Of a DNA stretch of 64,000 nt, positions 49,829 to 57,475 are shown piece by piece. Both the position numbers and the translations under genes were made by a program. The notes beneath the pieces were generated by a model that did no database searches, was not told where the DNA came from, and was given only the letters and a program-made list of their open reading frames with translations. How positions within the stretch are numbered: the stretch's first letter is position 1; each line of letters opens with the position of its first letter. Source of the DNA: Myxococcus fulvus (lineage in GTDB: Bacteria; Myxococcota; Myxococcia; Myxococcales; Myxococcaceae); the NCBI RefSeq assembly GCF_900111765.1, contig NZ_FOIB01000014.1, positions 186,001-250,000 of the forward strand, given 5' to 3'.

Positions 49829-52372
49829 CTACTGACGGGACAACATCTCGAGCGGCACCCTCATGGAGGTGGTGTCGCCGGGCTTGATTTCGACCGTCAG
49901 CTTGAGTGCCCTGCCATCATCGCCCACCAGCTTCAGCGTGTGCTTGCCCGAGGGCAGGTTCACCTTGGACAGCGGCGTCTCGCCCAGGGGCTGTCCGCCC
50001 AGGAAGACCTGGGCCTGGGGCTCCGTGCTCAGGGTGAGGAAGCCCGGCTCGCCGGTGGCCAGGGGAGCGGAGTCCCGGGGCTGGGCGCGCTTGTTGGGAG
50101 CGCGCGGTGACTTGGCGCGCGGCGAGGACTTCTCCTCCTCGTCCACCGGGGTGGCGGTGTCCGCGACCTCCGTTTCGGCGGGAGCCTCCGGCGCGGCCGC
50201 GGGGGGCTCCACCGGTGCGGGCGGCGGCTCCACGGGCCTGCCGGCGAGGGCACCCGGGGTGGGAGCGCTCTCCACCCTGGGAGCGGGCGCGGGCTTCTTC
50301 ACCTGCTCCGGGGGCAGCGGCGTCACGCGGGGCGCGAGCCCCAGGAGGGGCCGTACCCGGTTGGAGACGACTCCGCCGTCGAGCCCCAGTCCCACCACGA
50401 CGGTCCCCACGGCGAGCAGCACCAGCACGACGGCCAGGACCTTGATGCCGACCCGGGAGCGCGAGGTGGAGACACCGTTCAGCGTGTGGACATGGGAGTC
50501 ATTGTCCTCGGCCTCCGCGGGCGGGGGAGTCCGCCGGTTCTCCTGGAAGGAGCGCGCGGGCTTGGTGGTGACCTCCAGGTTCGGGTCCGGTGCCTGGAAG
50601 GACGCGGGCAGCTGGGCCTGGGTCCTGCGACGAGGGGCCGGGGCGCGGCGGGACGGGCCCGAGTCGGAGGAGGAGAGCGAGGCCACGCGGACCATGGCGG
50701 TCTCCTCGTTCCGGCCGGGCGGAGGCGGAGCGGGCACCTGGGCGCGCGGGGCCTCCGTCGTCCGGCCGGAGCGGGGCTTCGAGTCGTTGCGCAGCGTGGT
50801 GTCGTCCCCTCCTGACGGGCGCGAGGGAGGTGGAGGTGGCGTGCGCGCGGGACCGGGGGACTGCGCGGGTGAGCGCGTGGAGCCCGAGGACGTCAGCGCC
50901 GCCGGGGGAGGCGGAGGCGGCGTGCGCGCGGGACTGGGGGACGTCAGCGCGGGGCGCCCCGGCTGGGTGCGGGCCGTGTGCGTCTCATCGTCGGGCGGAC
51001 GGGAAGGCAGCGTCTCCGAGGGAGGCGGCGGAGGCGGCGGACGCGAGGGCTCCTGCCCGGCGCCCCGGCCAGCCAGCTTCTTCTGGGGCGGCGCCCGGAG
51101 CACGGCCTTGCGAGGAGGCTCCGGGTCCGGGGGCGGCGGGGGTGGAGGCGTCGTGGGGAGTGCCGTGGTGGTGGCCCGGCGCGGCGTGGGCTGGGCCCCG
51201 GACTGCGGGCCGGACGACTTCACCGTGGGCATCGTCCCCGAGGCCCGACGCGGCAACGGCAGCGAGTCCGGGGGACCGGAGGTGGTGTTGACGGTGGGAG
51301 GCTCGGGGACGTCGGGCGCGGTGGGGGCGCTGCCGCCCATGGCCAGCATCTGCGCGACGTTCGTCTCGCCGGTGACGTCGCCGGCGGGACCGGCGATGAG
51401 GAGCTGGCGGGTCTGCTCGCGCCGGTCGGCGAAGAGGCGGCGCATCACCTCGCTGCTCTGCTCGGGGTGCCAGATGAGCGGGCCCACCGCGCGCTCCAGG
51501 GCGCGGGCGAACTCCAGCGTGGTGGCGTAGCGGTCCTCGCGCCGCTTCGACAGCGCGCGCAGGACGATGGCGTCCAGCTCCGGCGGTATCTGCTTGTTGG
51601 CGCGAGAGGGCGGCGTCACCTCGCACTTCAACACCGCGTTCATCATCGCCTCGGCCTGCTTGGCGTAGAACAGCCGCATGCCGGTGAGCAGCTCGTGCAG
51701 CACCACGCCCAGGCTGAACAAGTCGCTGCGCGCGTCCAGCGGGTCGCCCATGATCTGCTCGGGCGACATGTAGCCGCTGGTGCCCTTCACCATGCCCACC
51801 GCGGTGCGGCTGGCGCGCGCCAGGCTCTTGGCGATGCCGAAGTCCAACAGCTTGGTGACGCCCTCGTACGTCACCATGATGTTCTTCTCGGCCACGTCCC
51901 GGTGGATGACGGGCGAGGGGTGACCGAGCGGGTCCGTGAAGGTGTGCGCGTAGTGCAGCGCGACGGCCGTGTCCCGCACCGCCATCAGGCTGAAGCCCAT
52001 GGGGATGGGGTGGTTGGCCTGCCGGCACGCGCGCGCCACCTCCACCAGCGTGGCCCCGGGCACGAACTCCATCGCCAGGAACAGCTCGCCCTCGGCGATG
52101 TCCAGGTCGAAGACCTGGGCGATGTGCGGATGGTTGAACGCGGCGGTGACCTTGGCCTCGTCCAGGAACATCCGGATGAACTCTTCTTCACCCCGGATGT
52201 CCGGCAGAATCTGCTTGAGCACGACGAGCTTGCGGAAGCCCGCGAGCCCACGCTGTGACGCGAGGAAAATCTCGGCCATCCCGCCCGTGGACAGGCGGCT
52301 GAGCACCTCGTACTTGCCCAGCGACCGGCCCCTGGAGGCATCCGGCGCGAGCGGCAGCGTCGTCCCACTCAT
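49829..52372 (-). CDS. Ser/Thr protein kinase with Pro-rich linker and PEGA domain
   Basis: An 847-residue membrane kinase, a paralogue of the one at 38677. Kinase domain about 20-290: LSTGGMAEIFLA loop, K53, HRD 157-159, DFG 177-179, SGYMSPEQ. As in the paralogue the catalytic loop is HRDVAxKN. Residues 340-610 are Pro/Ser/Arg-rich and likely disordered. A membrane helix (VGIKVLAVVLVLLAVGTVVVG) comes near 640, then an Ala/Pro spacer and a C-terminal PEGA domain (QVFLGGQPLGETPLSKVNLPSG). An inside kinase with an outside PEGA domain suggests sensing of the cell envelope. An XRE regulator is encoded 77 nt upstream. Confidence 0.92.
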   Translation of the reverse strand: MSGTTLPLAPDASRGRSLGKYEVLSRLSTGGMAEIFLASQRGLAGFRKLVVLKQILPDIRGEEEFIRMFLDEAKVTAAFNHPHIAQVFDLDIAEGELFLAMEFVPGATLVEVARACRQANHPIPMGFSLMAVRDTAVALHYAHTFTDPLGHPSPVIHRDVAEKNIMVTYEGVTKLLDFGIAKSLARASRTAVGMVKGTSGYMSPEQIMGDPLDARSDLFSLGVVLHELLTGMRLFYAKQAEAMMNAVLKCEVTPPSRANKQIPPELDAIVLRALSKRREDRYATTLEFARALERAVGPLIWHPEQSSEVMRRLFADRREQTRQLLIAGPAGDVTGETNVAQMLAMGGSAPTAPDVPEPPTVNTTSGPPDSLPLPRRASGTMPTVKSSGPQSGAQPTPRRATTTALPTTPPPPPPPDPEPPRKAVLRAPPQKKLAGRGAGQEPSRPPPPPPPSETLPSRPPDDETHTARTQPGRPALTSPSPARTPPPPPPAALTSSGSTRSPAQSPGPARTPPPPPSRPSGGDDTTLRNDSKPRSGRTTEAPRAQVPAPPPPGRNEETAMVRVASLSSSDSGPSRRAPAPRRRTQAQLPASFQAPDPNLEVTTKPARSFQENRRTPPPAEAEDNDSHVHTLNGVSTSRSRVGIKVLAVVLVLLAVGTVVVGLGLDGGVVSNRVRPLLGLAPRVTPLPPEQVKKPAPAPRVESAPTPGALAGRPVEPPPAPVEPPAAAPEAPAETEVADTATPVDEEEKSSPRAKSPRAPNKRAQPRDSAPLATGEPGFLTLSTEPQAQVFLGGQPLGETPLSKVNLPSGKHTLKLVGDDGRALKLTVEIKPGDTTSMRVPLEMLSRQ

Positions 52373-52444
52373 CGGAAGGCGCCGAATCTACACCGGCACC
52401 CGGACGGACGCGAAAGACGCGGTCGAAGAAAAGTCCACGAATAT

Positions 52445-52480
52445 CGACATCACGCCGACTTCAACGAATTCTTGATGTCG
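52445..52480. promoter_or_regulatory. Inverted repeat at the XRE gene stop, upstream of the kinase
   Basis: Perfect 8-bp arms CGACATCA (52445-52452) and TGATGTCG (52473-52480) separated by 20 nt. The left arm contains the stop codon of the XRE gene. It can be a terminator-like stem or two half-sites for a regulator of the kinase gene. Confidence 0.35.
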
Positions 52481-52875
52481 GGTTCAGGTGCGGCGTGCCT
52501 GCGGGGAGGGGTTGCGGGAAGGGTGGCGGCGAGGGCGTTGAGCAGGCGCAGGTCGGAGCGGGACAGGCCGCGCAGGTTCTTGCGGAGGTCCACCAGGGCG
52601 GTGGACTCGACGCGCGGGGTGGGTGGAGGGCGCTTGCGACCCGGGGGTGTCTCGATGCTCGCGTCCAGGGCGAGCAGCTGATGGGGCGGCACGCGCAGCA
52701 CGGTGCACAGGCCCTTGAGGGTGTGGAGGCTGGGGAGCATGTGGCCGCGCTCCAGGCGCGCGTAGACCTCGCGGGCCACGCCGAGCCGCTCGGCCACCAC
52801 TGCCTGCGTCAGTCCCATGTTCCTCCGGGCCGTGCGCGCGGACATGCCCAGATGGATTCCAAGCTCGGTCTTCAT
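52450..52875 (-). CDS. XRE-family helix-turn-helix regulator
   Basis: A 141-residue DNA-binding protein. The Xre-type HTH spans about residues 10-65: RRNMGLTQAVVAERLGVAREVYARLERGHMLPSLHTL. The rest is basic and Pro-rich with a short helical end (LSRSDLRLLNALAATL), without a recognised ligand domain. The ATG at 52875 is the first that puts the HTH near the N-terminus; the open frame extends 84 codons further but lacks similarity to anything. It lies upstream of the PEGA kinase on the same strand and could control it or itself. Confidence 0.82.
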   Translation of the reverse strand: MKTELGIHLGMSARTARRNMGLTQAVVAERLGVAREVYARLERGHMLPSLHTLKGLCTVLRVPPHQLLALDASIETPPGRKRPPPTPRVESTALVDLRKNLRGLSRSDLRLLNALAATLPATPPRRHAAPEPDIKNSLKSA

Positions 52876-53078
52876 TCTTCGTCCGTCGTCAGGAAGGACG
52901 CGGCGGCCCCCTCGCCACCGCGAAGGAGCGACCCTACTCCGCGCCGCTCGCGGGACGCACCCACCGTGAAGACTTCCAGGGTGTGCCGTGATGTGTGTCC
53001 GTGGGAAGCGGGTGGTGTTGGCGCGAGCGGCTGTGTGAAAACCGAGGGGCGATTCGCTCTGGCTGAGGAGGGTGGGGC

Positions 53079-53432
53079 ATGGCGATGAAGACGGTGTGGT
53101 TCGACTTCGAGAACACGCGGGACACACCCGTGGAGCTCGTCATGGAGCCCTGGGGGATGCCGTACACCGTCCAGCCTGGCGGCCGGCTCGACATCGCCTG
53201 TGAGGGGCCGGAGGAGGGAGAGCTCCACGTGGAGCGTCACGCGGAGGGTCACGTCACCCTGTTCGCCTGGGCGGGGGCCACGTACCGGGTCCTGGAGGGA
53301 GGCAAGGAGGTCGACGCCAACGACCTTCCCGTACCCGGCATGCCTCCGGGGGTCTCCGCGAAGCGGATGGTGGAGTCGCTGTTCGGTTCGTTCGAGCAGC
53401 GCCAGGCGATGCGCGACAAGCCCAAGAACTAG
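53079..53432 (+). CDS. Small hypothetical beta-rich protein
   Basis: A 117-residue protein with an Ig-like beta pattern (VWFDFENTRDTPVELVMEPWGMPYTVQPGGRLDIACEG) and a helical, charged end. No signal peptide is seen, so it is probably cytoplasmic. GAGGAGGGTGG precedes the ATG, a strong ribosome site. It diverges from the XRE regulator across about 200 bp. Function not recognised. Confidence 0.7.
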   Translation: MAMKTVWFDFENTRDTPVELVMEPWGMPYTVQPGGRLDIACEGPEEGELHVERHAEGHVTLFAWAGATYRVLEGGKEVDANDLPVPGMPPGVSAKRMVESLFGSFEQRQAMRDKPKN

Positions 53433-53440
53433 GGCGTCAG

Positions 53441-53476
53441 GAGAACGGGCCGCCCCGCGTCCGGGCCACCGTTCTC
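53441..53476 (+). terminator. Stem-loop downstream of the small beta-rich gene
   Basis: Perfect 8-bp arms GAGAACGG and CCGTTCTC around a GC-rich 20-nt loop, 8 nt after the stop codon. A short T-containing stretch follows. It is a probable terminator. Confidence 0.55.
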
Positions 53477-53621
53477 ATCGTGTTTCGCGCGCTGTTCCCA
53501 GCGAGCCCAGGCTCCTCTCGTGAGCCGGCCTCCGGACAGCGCCCCCTTCCCACTTCACATTCCGCGCGTCCGTGTCGCCCGTCCCCGCTGGGACCTGGGC
53601 TAAGACGCGCTCCAAGGTTCC

Positions 53622-55517
53622 ATGGATACTCCTGTTTCTCCCCGCACCGTCACCGGCCGCATCGATGTCCACCCGCGAGGCTTCGGCTTCCTCACCGTGC
53701 AGGCTCCGGGCTCGCACGAGGTGCTGTCCGCCTTCATCCCGCCCCCGGACCTCAACCCACTCTTCGCCGGCGACATCGTCACCGGCACCGTGACGGCCGC
53801 CGCGGACGGTCGCTGGACGGCGAGCCACCTGTCGCTGGTGGAGCGCCCTCGCACCCGCGTCTATGGCGAGGTCGTCTCTCGCAAGGGCTCGCTGTTCCTG
53901 CGCATCGACCGCGAGGTGGGCAACGCGGACTGGGTGCTCGACGCCGGGTCCACCCGCGTGCAGCACGGCGACGCGGTGGTCGCCTCCATCGCCGACGGCA
54001 AGGTCGTCCTGCTCTACAAGGTCGAGGCCGGTGAGGACCGCTCGCTCGAGCGCATCATCGCGCGCCATGGCCTGAGCAAGGACTTCTCCCCGCAGGCCCT
54101 CGAGGACGCGCGGCTCGCGCGCGAGGTGCCCCACGCCGTGGGCTCCCGACGTGACTTGCGCGACGTGCCCACCGTCACCGTGGACGCGCCGTCCACGCGG
54201 GACATCGACGACGCCATCTCCGTGCTGCCCGCGGGACCCGACGGCGCGCTGCGCCTGCTCGTCTCCATCGCCGATGTCGGCGAGCGCGTGAAGGAGGGCA
54301 CCGCGCTCGACGCGGAGGCCCGTGAGCGCGCCACCAGCGTGTACATGGCGGGCCGCGTGCTGCCGATGCTGCCCGAGGCACTGTCCTCGGACTGGCTGAG
54401 CCTGGTGCCGGGACAGGAGCGGCACTGCCTCACGGTGGAGCTGCGCATCGATCCGCAGGGCCGGGTGACGGCGGCGGACGTGTACGAGAGCGTCATCCGC
54501 TCCTGGGCGCGGCTCAACTACGACGAGGTGGGGGCCTTCCTCGACCGCGGCGAGGTGTCCCCACCCATGGAGCCGGTGCGCGAGGTCATGCCGTGGTTCC
54601 GCCTGGCCTCGGCGCGGCTGGCCGTGGCCCGTGGCGCGCGCGGCGGCATGGAGTTCGCGCGAGATGAAGCGCGGTTCACCTTCGACGCGTCCACCGGCGC
54701 TGTCTCGGGCCTGGTGTCCGAGCGGCCCACGTCCGCGCACGGGATGATCGAGCGCTTCATGGTCGCGGCGAACGAGGCCATCGCCACGTGGATGCTGGCG
54801 CGCGGCCTGCCCGGCGTCTTCCGCGTGCACGAGCAGCCGGACCCGGAGCGGGTCGCGGACCTGAACGCGTTCGCGGAGCACTCGGGCTTCGCCGCGGGCT
54901 TCGGACGGGAGCTGACGCCGCTGGCCCTGTCCGCGTTCGACCGGCAGATTGTCGGCGCGGCCGCGGAGCCGGCGCTGCGCTCGGTGCTGCGCCGCGCGCT
55001 GGGCCCGTCGCGCTACACCGTGAAGCCGGGGCCGCACTTCGGCCTCGCCGCGCCCCTGTACCTGCACTTCACCTCGCCCATCCGCCGGTACGCGGACCTG
55101 GCGGTGCACCGCACGCTGAAGGGCTACCTGCACGGGCGTCGCGACTACCTGGACGAGGACCCGACGGTGGAGTCGCTCGCCACGCACATCAACGCGCGGG
55201 CGCGCTCGGCCAACCGCGCGGAGACGGACCGGCACCACGTGCTGGAGGCGCGGTGGCTGGCGGGCCACGTGGGCAAGGAGTTCTCCGCGCGCATCGTCCG
55301 CGTGAAGCCCTTCGGCCTGGTGGCGCAGCTCGACGGCATGCTCGCGGAGGGGATGCTCCCCGCGGAGGGACTGCCCGGCGGCCCGTTCCGTCCGGACGCG
55401 CGCGAGCTGTCGCTGGTGGGCAAGGAGCGCGCCTTCACCGTGGGCATGCCGGTGACGGTGAAGGTGGCCTCCACCGACGAGCAGCTCGGACGCGTGGAGC
55501 TGGCGCTCGTCGGTTAG
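53622..55517 (+). CDS. rnr: RNase R/RNase II-family 3'-5' exoribonuclease
   Basis: A 631-residue exoribonuclease. It has an N-terminal OB/cold-shock segment (GRIDVHPRGFGFLTV), the RNB catalytic motif DAPSTRDIDDA (188-198) whose aspartates bind magnesium, the HFTSPIRRYADLAVHR element and a C-terminal S1 domain (FSARIVRVKPFGLVAQLDG). It degrades RNA processively. At 631 residues it is shorter than E. coli RNase R (over 800) and closer to RNase II; it lacks the extra N-terminal helix-turn-helix and the basic C-terminal tail. The GRIDVHPRGFGF and VYGEVV features favour RNase R. Confidence 0.9.
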   Translation: MDTPVSPRTVTGRIDVHPRGFGFLTVQAPGSHEVLSAFIPPPDLNPLFAGDIVTGTVTAAADGRWTASHLSLVERPRTRVYGEVVSRKGSLFLRIDREVGNADWVLDAGSTRVQHGDAVVASIADGKVVLLYKVEAGEDRSLERIIARHGLSKDFSPQALEDARLAREVPHAVGSRRDLRDVPTVTVDAPSTRDIDDAISVLPAGPDGALRLLVSIADVGERVKEGTALDAEARERATSVYMAGRVLPMLPEALSSDWLSLVPGQERHCLTVELRIDPQGRVTAADVYESVIRSWARLNYDEVGAFLDRGEVSPPMEPVREVMPWFRLASARLAVARGARGGMEFARDEARFTFDASTGAVSGLVSERPTSAHGMIERFMVAANEAIATWMLARGLPGVFRVHEQPDPERVADLNAFAEHSGFAAGFGRELTPLALSAFDRQIVGAAAEPALRSVLRRALGPSRYTVKPGPHFGLAAPLYLHFTSPIRRYADLAVHRTLKGYLHGRRDYLDEDPTVESLATHINARARSANRAETDRHHVLEARWLAGHVGKEFSARIVRVKPFGLVAQLDGMLAEGMLPAEGLPGGPFRPDARELSLVGKERAFTVGMPVTVKVASTDEQLGRVELALVG

Positions 55518-55530
55518 ACGCGGGCGCGCC

Positions 55531-56274
55531 TCAGCCGGCGAACGGGAGCCCCTCTGTCTTGGAGGTGAGGACGCTCTCGCTCACCCAGCCGACGAGGCCC
55601 GTGGAGGACTTCACCAGGTAGGCGTTGTCCTTGTACCTCTGGCCCTTCACGGGGAGCAGCACGGCGAGGAGCACCTGGATGGTGGAGCCCTTGGCCAGCT
55701 GGGCGACGGGCTTCGAGTCCGAGCGCGTCTGGGTGATGGGGAAGGACTCGCGCACCTGGGCCTCCTTGCCCACGGCGTAGAACTCCTGAGGCACGTGGGT
55801 GAGCTTGCCGGCCTTCGCGTCCACCACGTACTTGTCGACGCGGTTCCAGAAGCCCTGCCACGTGTTGGACAGGATGATGCCGTTGCCCTTCACCTCGATG
55901 GGCGTGTGCACGGAGCCCATCGACTTGAGCGCCTTGCCATCGAACGCGTAGAGGGCGTCGTAGCTGTCGTGGTCCGTCATGCCGGTGTGCACGGCGACCT
56001 CCTTGCGCTTGTCGCCGCTGTCGATGTCGACGATGACGAAGCCATGCACCTCGGCGTCGGAGCGGGTGTTGACGGTGGCGGCGCCGACCTTGAGGACGTA
56101 GCTGAAGCCCTTCGCGTCCTCCTTCGCCTCCAGCGAGATGTCCTCCGGCTTCCCGTCGCCGTCCAGGTCGATGGAGGCGGCCTTCACCAGCGGCTCGTCA
56201 CCCGCGAGCGCGAGCGGGGCGTGCAGCAGCGCGAAGGACGACAGGGCGATGGCGGGGACGAGCGACTTCTTCAT
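55531..56274 (-). CDS. Secreted protein with C-terminal SH3-type domain
   Basis: A 247-residue exported protein: signal peptide MKKSLVPAIALSSFALLHAP with cleavage near ALA-G, a middle domain with a calcium-loop-like DLDGDGKPED and a beta-rich body, and a C-terminal SH3-type region (about 190-247; YLVKSSTGLVGWVSESVL). Bacterial SH3 domains often bind the cell wall. The enzymatic role, if any, is not visible. The ATG at 56274 follows GAGGTCACC. Its stop is 13 nt from that of rnr, so the genes converge. Confidence 0.75.
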   Translation of the reverse strand: MKKSLVPAIALSSFALLHAPLALAGDEPLVKAASIDLDGDGKPEDISLEAKEDAKGFSYVLKVGAATVNTRSDAEVHGFVIVDIDSGDKRKEVAVHTGMTDHDSYDALYAFDGKALKSMGSVHTPIEVKGNGIILSNTWQGFWNRVDKYVVDAKAGKLTHVPQEFYAVGKEAQVRESFPITQTRSDSKPVAQLAKGSTIQVLLAVLLPVKGQRYKDNAYLVKSSTGLVGWVSESVLTSKTEGLPFAG

Positions 56275-56393
56275 GATGGAGGTGACCTCGTGAGAACCTG
56301 GGCGCCGGTGAAGGGGCCGCGTGGCGCGCATCGTAGCCTCGCCTGTCCTTCCTGAAGGGATTCCAGCGCACGCCCACGCGCGCCGGAGCGGGC

Positions 56394-56891
56394 TCACCCG
56401 CGCCGGCCGAAGCGTCCCCGGAAGTGCTTGTCGAGGAAGGCCTCCGTGTTCGCGTAGGCATCCTGCGCGCGCTGGGACAGGGGCCGCGCCGGGTGGGCCT
56501 GGGCCGCGCGACGCGCCCGCTGCATCACCGAGCGGGGCGCGTCCGGCGTCACGTCCCCCGGCAGCTCGCGCTCCAGGGTCGCCCTCAGCGCATGGGCCTG
56601 GTCGACGACGCCGAGCGCCTCCTCCAGGGAGACCTCCTGCTCGGCGAGCGCCGCGAAGAGCTGGCAGTGGTACCGGCGGCAGCTCGCGGGCCGGTCCGAG
56701 TACACGGTGCAGGTCCGGCCCTCCAGGGCGCCGCAGTGCTGGGCGAGCGCCTGGGTGCCGTCCTCGCGGCGCGAGAGCGGAACACCCCGCCGATGGAGCG
56801 CGGTGGCCTCGTCGGGCTGGAGCGAGACGTGGGTGAAGAGGCTCCCGTCACAGCACATGCCGCAACGAAGGCAGAGGGTGGACAGGGGCAT
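56394..56891 (-). CDS. YkgJ-family cysteine-cluster protein
   Basis: A 165-residue cytosolic protein of the YkgJ (UPF0153) family: N-terminal CLRCGMCCDGSLF, central C-x4-GRTCTVYSDRPASCRRYHC. The eight or so Cys probably bind zinc or an Fe-S cluster; function is unknown. GGGGAGACG lies before the ATG. The open frame ends 119 nt upstream of the SH3-type gene start on the same strand, so they could be co-transcribed. Confidence 0.88.
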   Translation of the reverse strand: MPLSTLCLRCGMCCDGSLFTHVSLQPDEATALHRRGVPLSRREDGTQALAQHCGALEGRTCTVYSDRPASCRRYHCQLFAALAEQEVSLEEALGVVDQAHALRATLERELPGDVTPDAPRSVMQRARRAAQAHPARPLSQRAQDAYANTEAFLDKHFRGRFGRRG

Positions 56892-57475
56892 CGTCTCCCC
56901 CTAACGCGTCCGGGCACGTCGTTCCATCTCGGCGAGGCGCGCAGGGTGCCCCCGCCCGCTTGCCCGTGGGCCGGGGTGCTACCTCCAGCGTGGCCAGGTA
57001 CGCCCCCATCCTCCGAGGGCGCGGTGCGCGGACCCGCGCCCACACTGGACCTGGCCGGGCGCCTGTTCATCCGGGCAACGAACGACAGTCCATCGGGCCC
57101 GGGAAGCGCCGGGTGCCGCACGGTTCACCCGGGCCCCTCGGGGATCCACGAGCCCGGCGTCGATGTCGAGGAGGCGACGGGGAGCCTGCCCTCGTGGGCG
57201 GACGGGACTCGATTCAAGTGTGGATGGGTGAAAGCGGACCCGACGGCGAAGCGGTGGGTGTGTCCGGCTTCGCCGAGGCGACTTGTCCCTGAATCCCAGG
57301 GGGTTGGCGCGCCGGATGTGGTTCCGCCACGCCTGTACTGTCGAACAAGTTCCCCGCCCCGCAGGAGTGGGCAGGCTATATGAACCCCGGTTCACCCAGG
57401 TGGTATCCGTACCGGGGGACTGCTTCCTTTCGCGCGAAGTCGTACAATCGACTCCCTTCTCACAACGGAGCTGGC
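56892..57475. promoter_or_regulatory. Upstream region of the PilZ gene with an operator-like dyad
   Basis: 584 bp without a gene between divergent ykgJ-like and PilZ genes. TGAACCCCGGTTCA (57381-57394) is one of the five TGAAC-N5-TTCA dyads of the window and directly follows a CTATAT that could be a -10 box. GGGCCCGGG / CCCGGGCCC arms (57095-57103, 57128-57136) form another possible stem. Confidence 0.5.
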
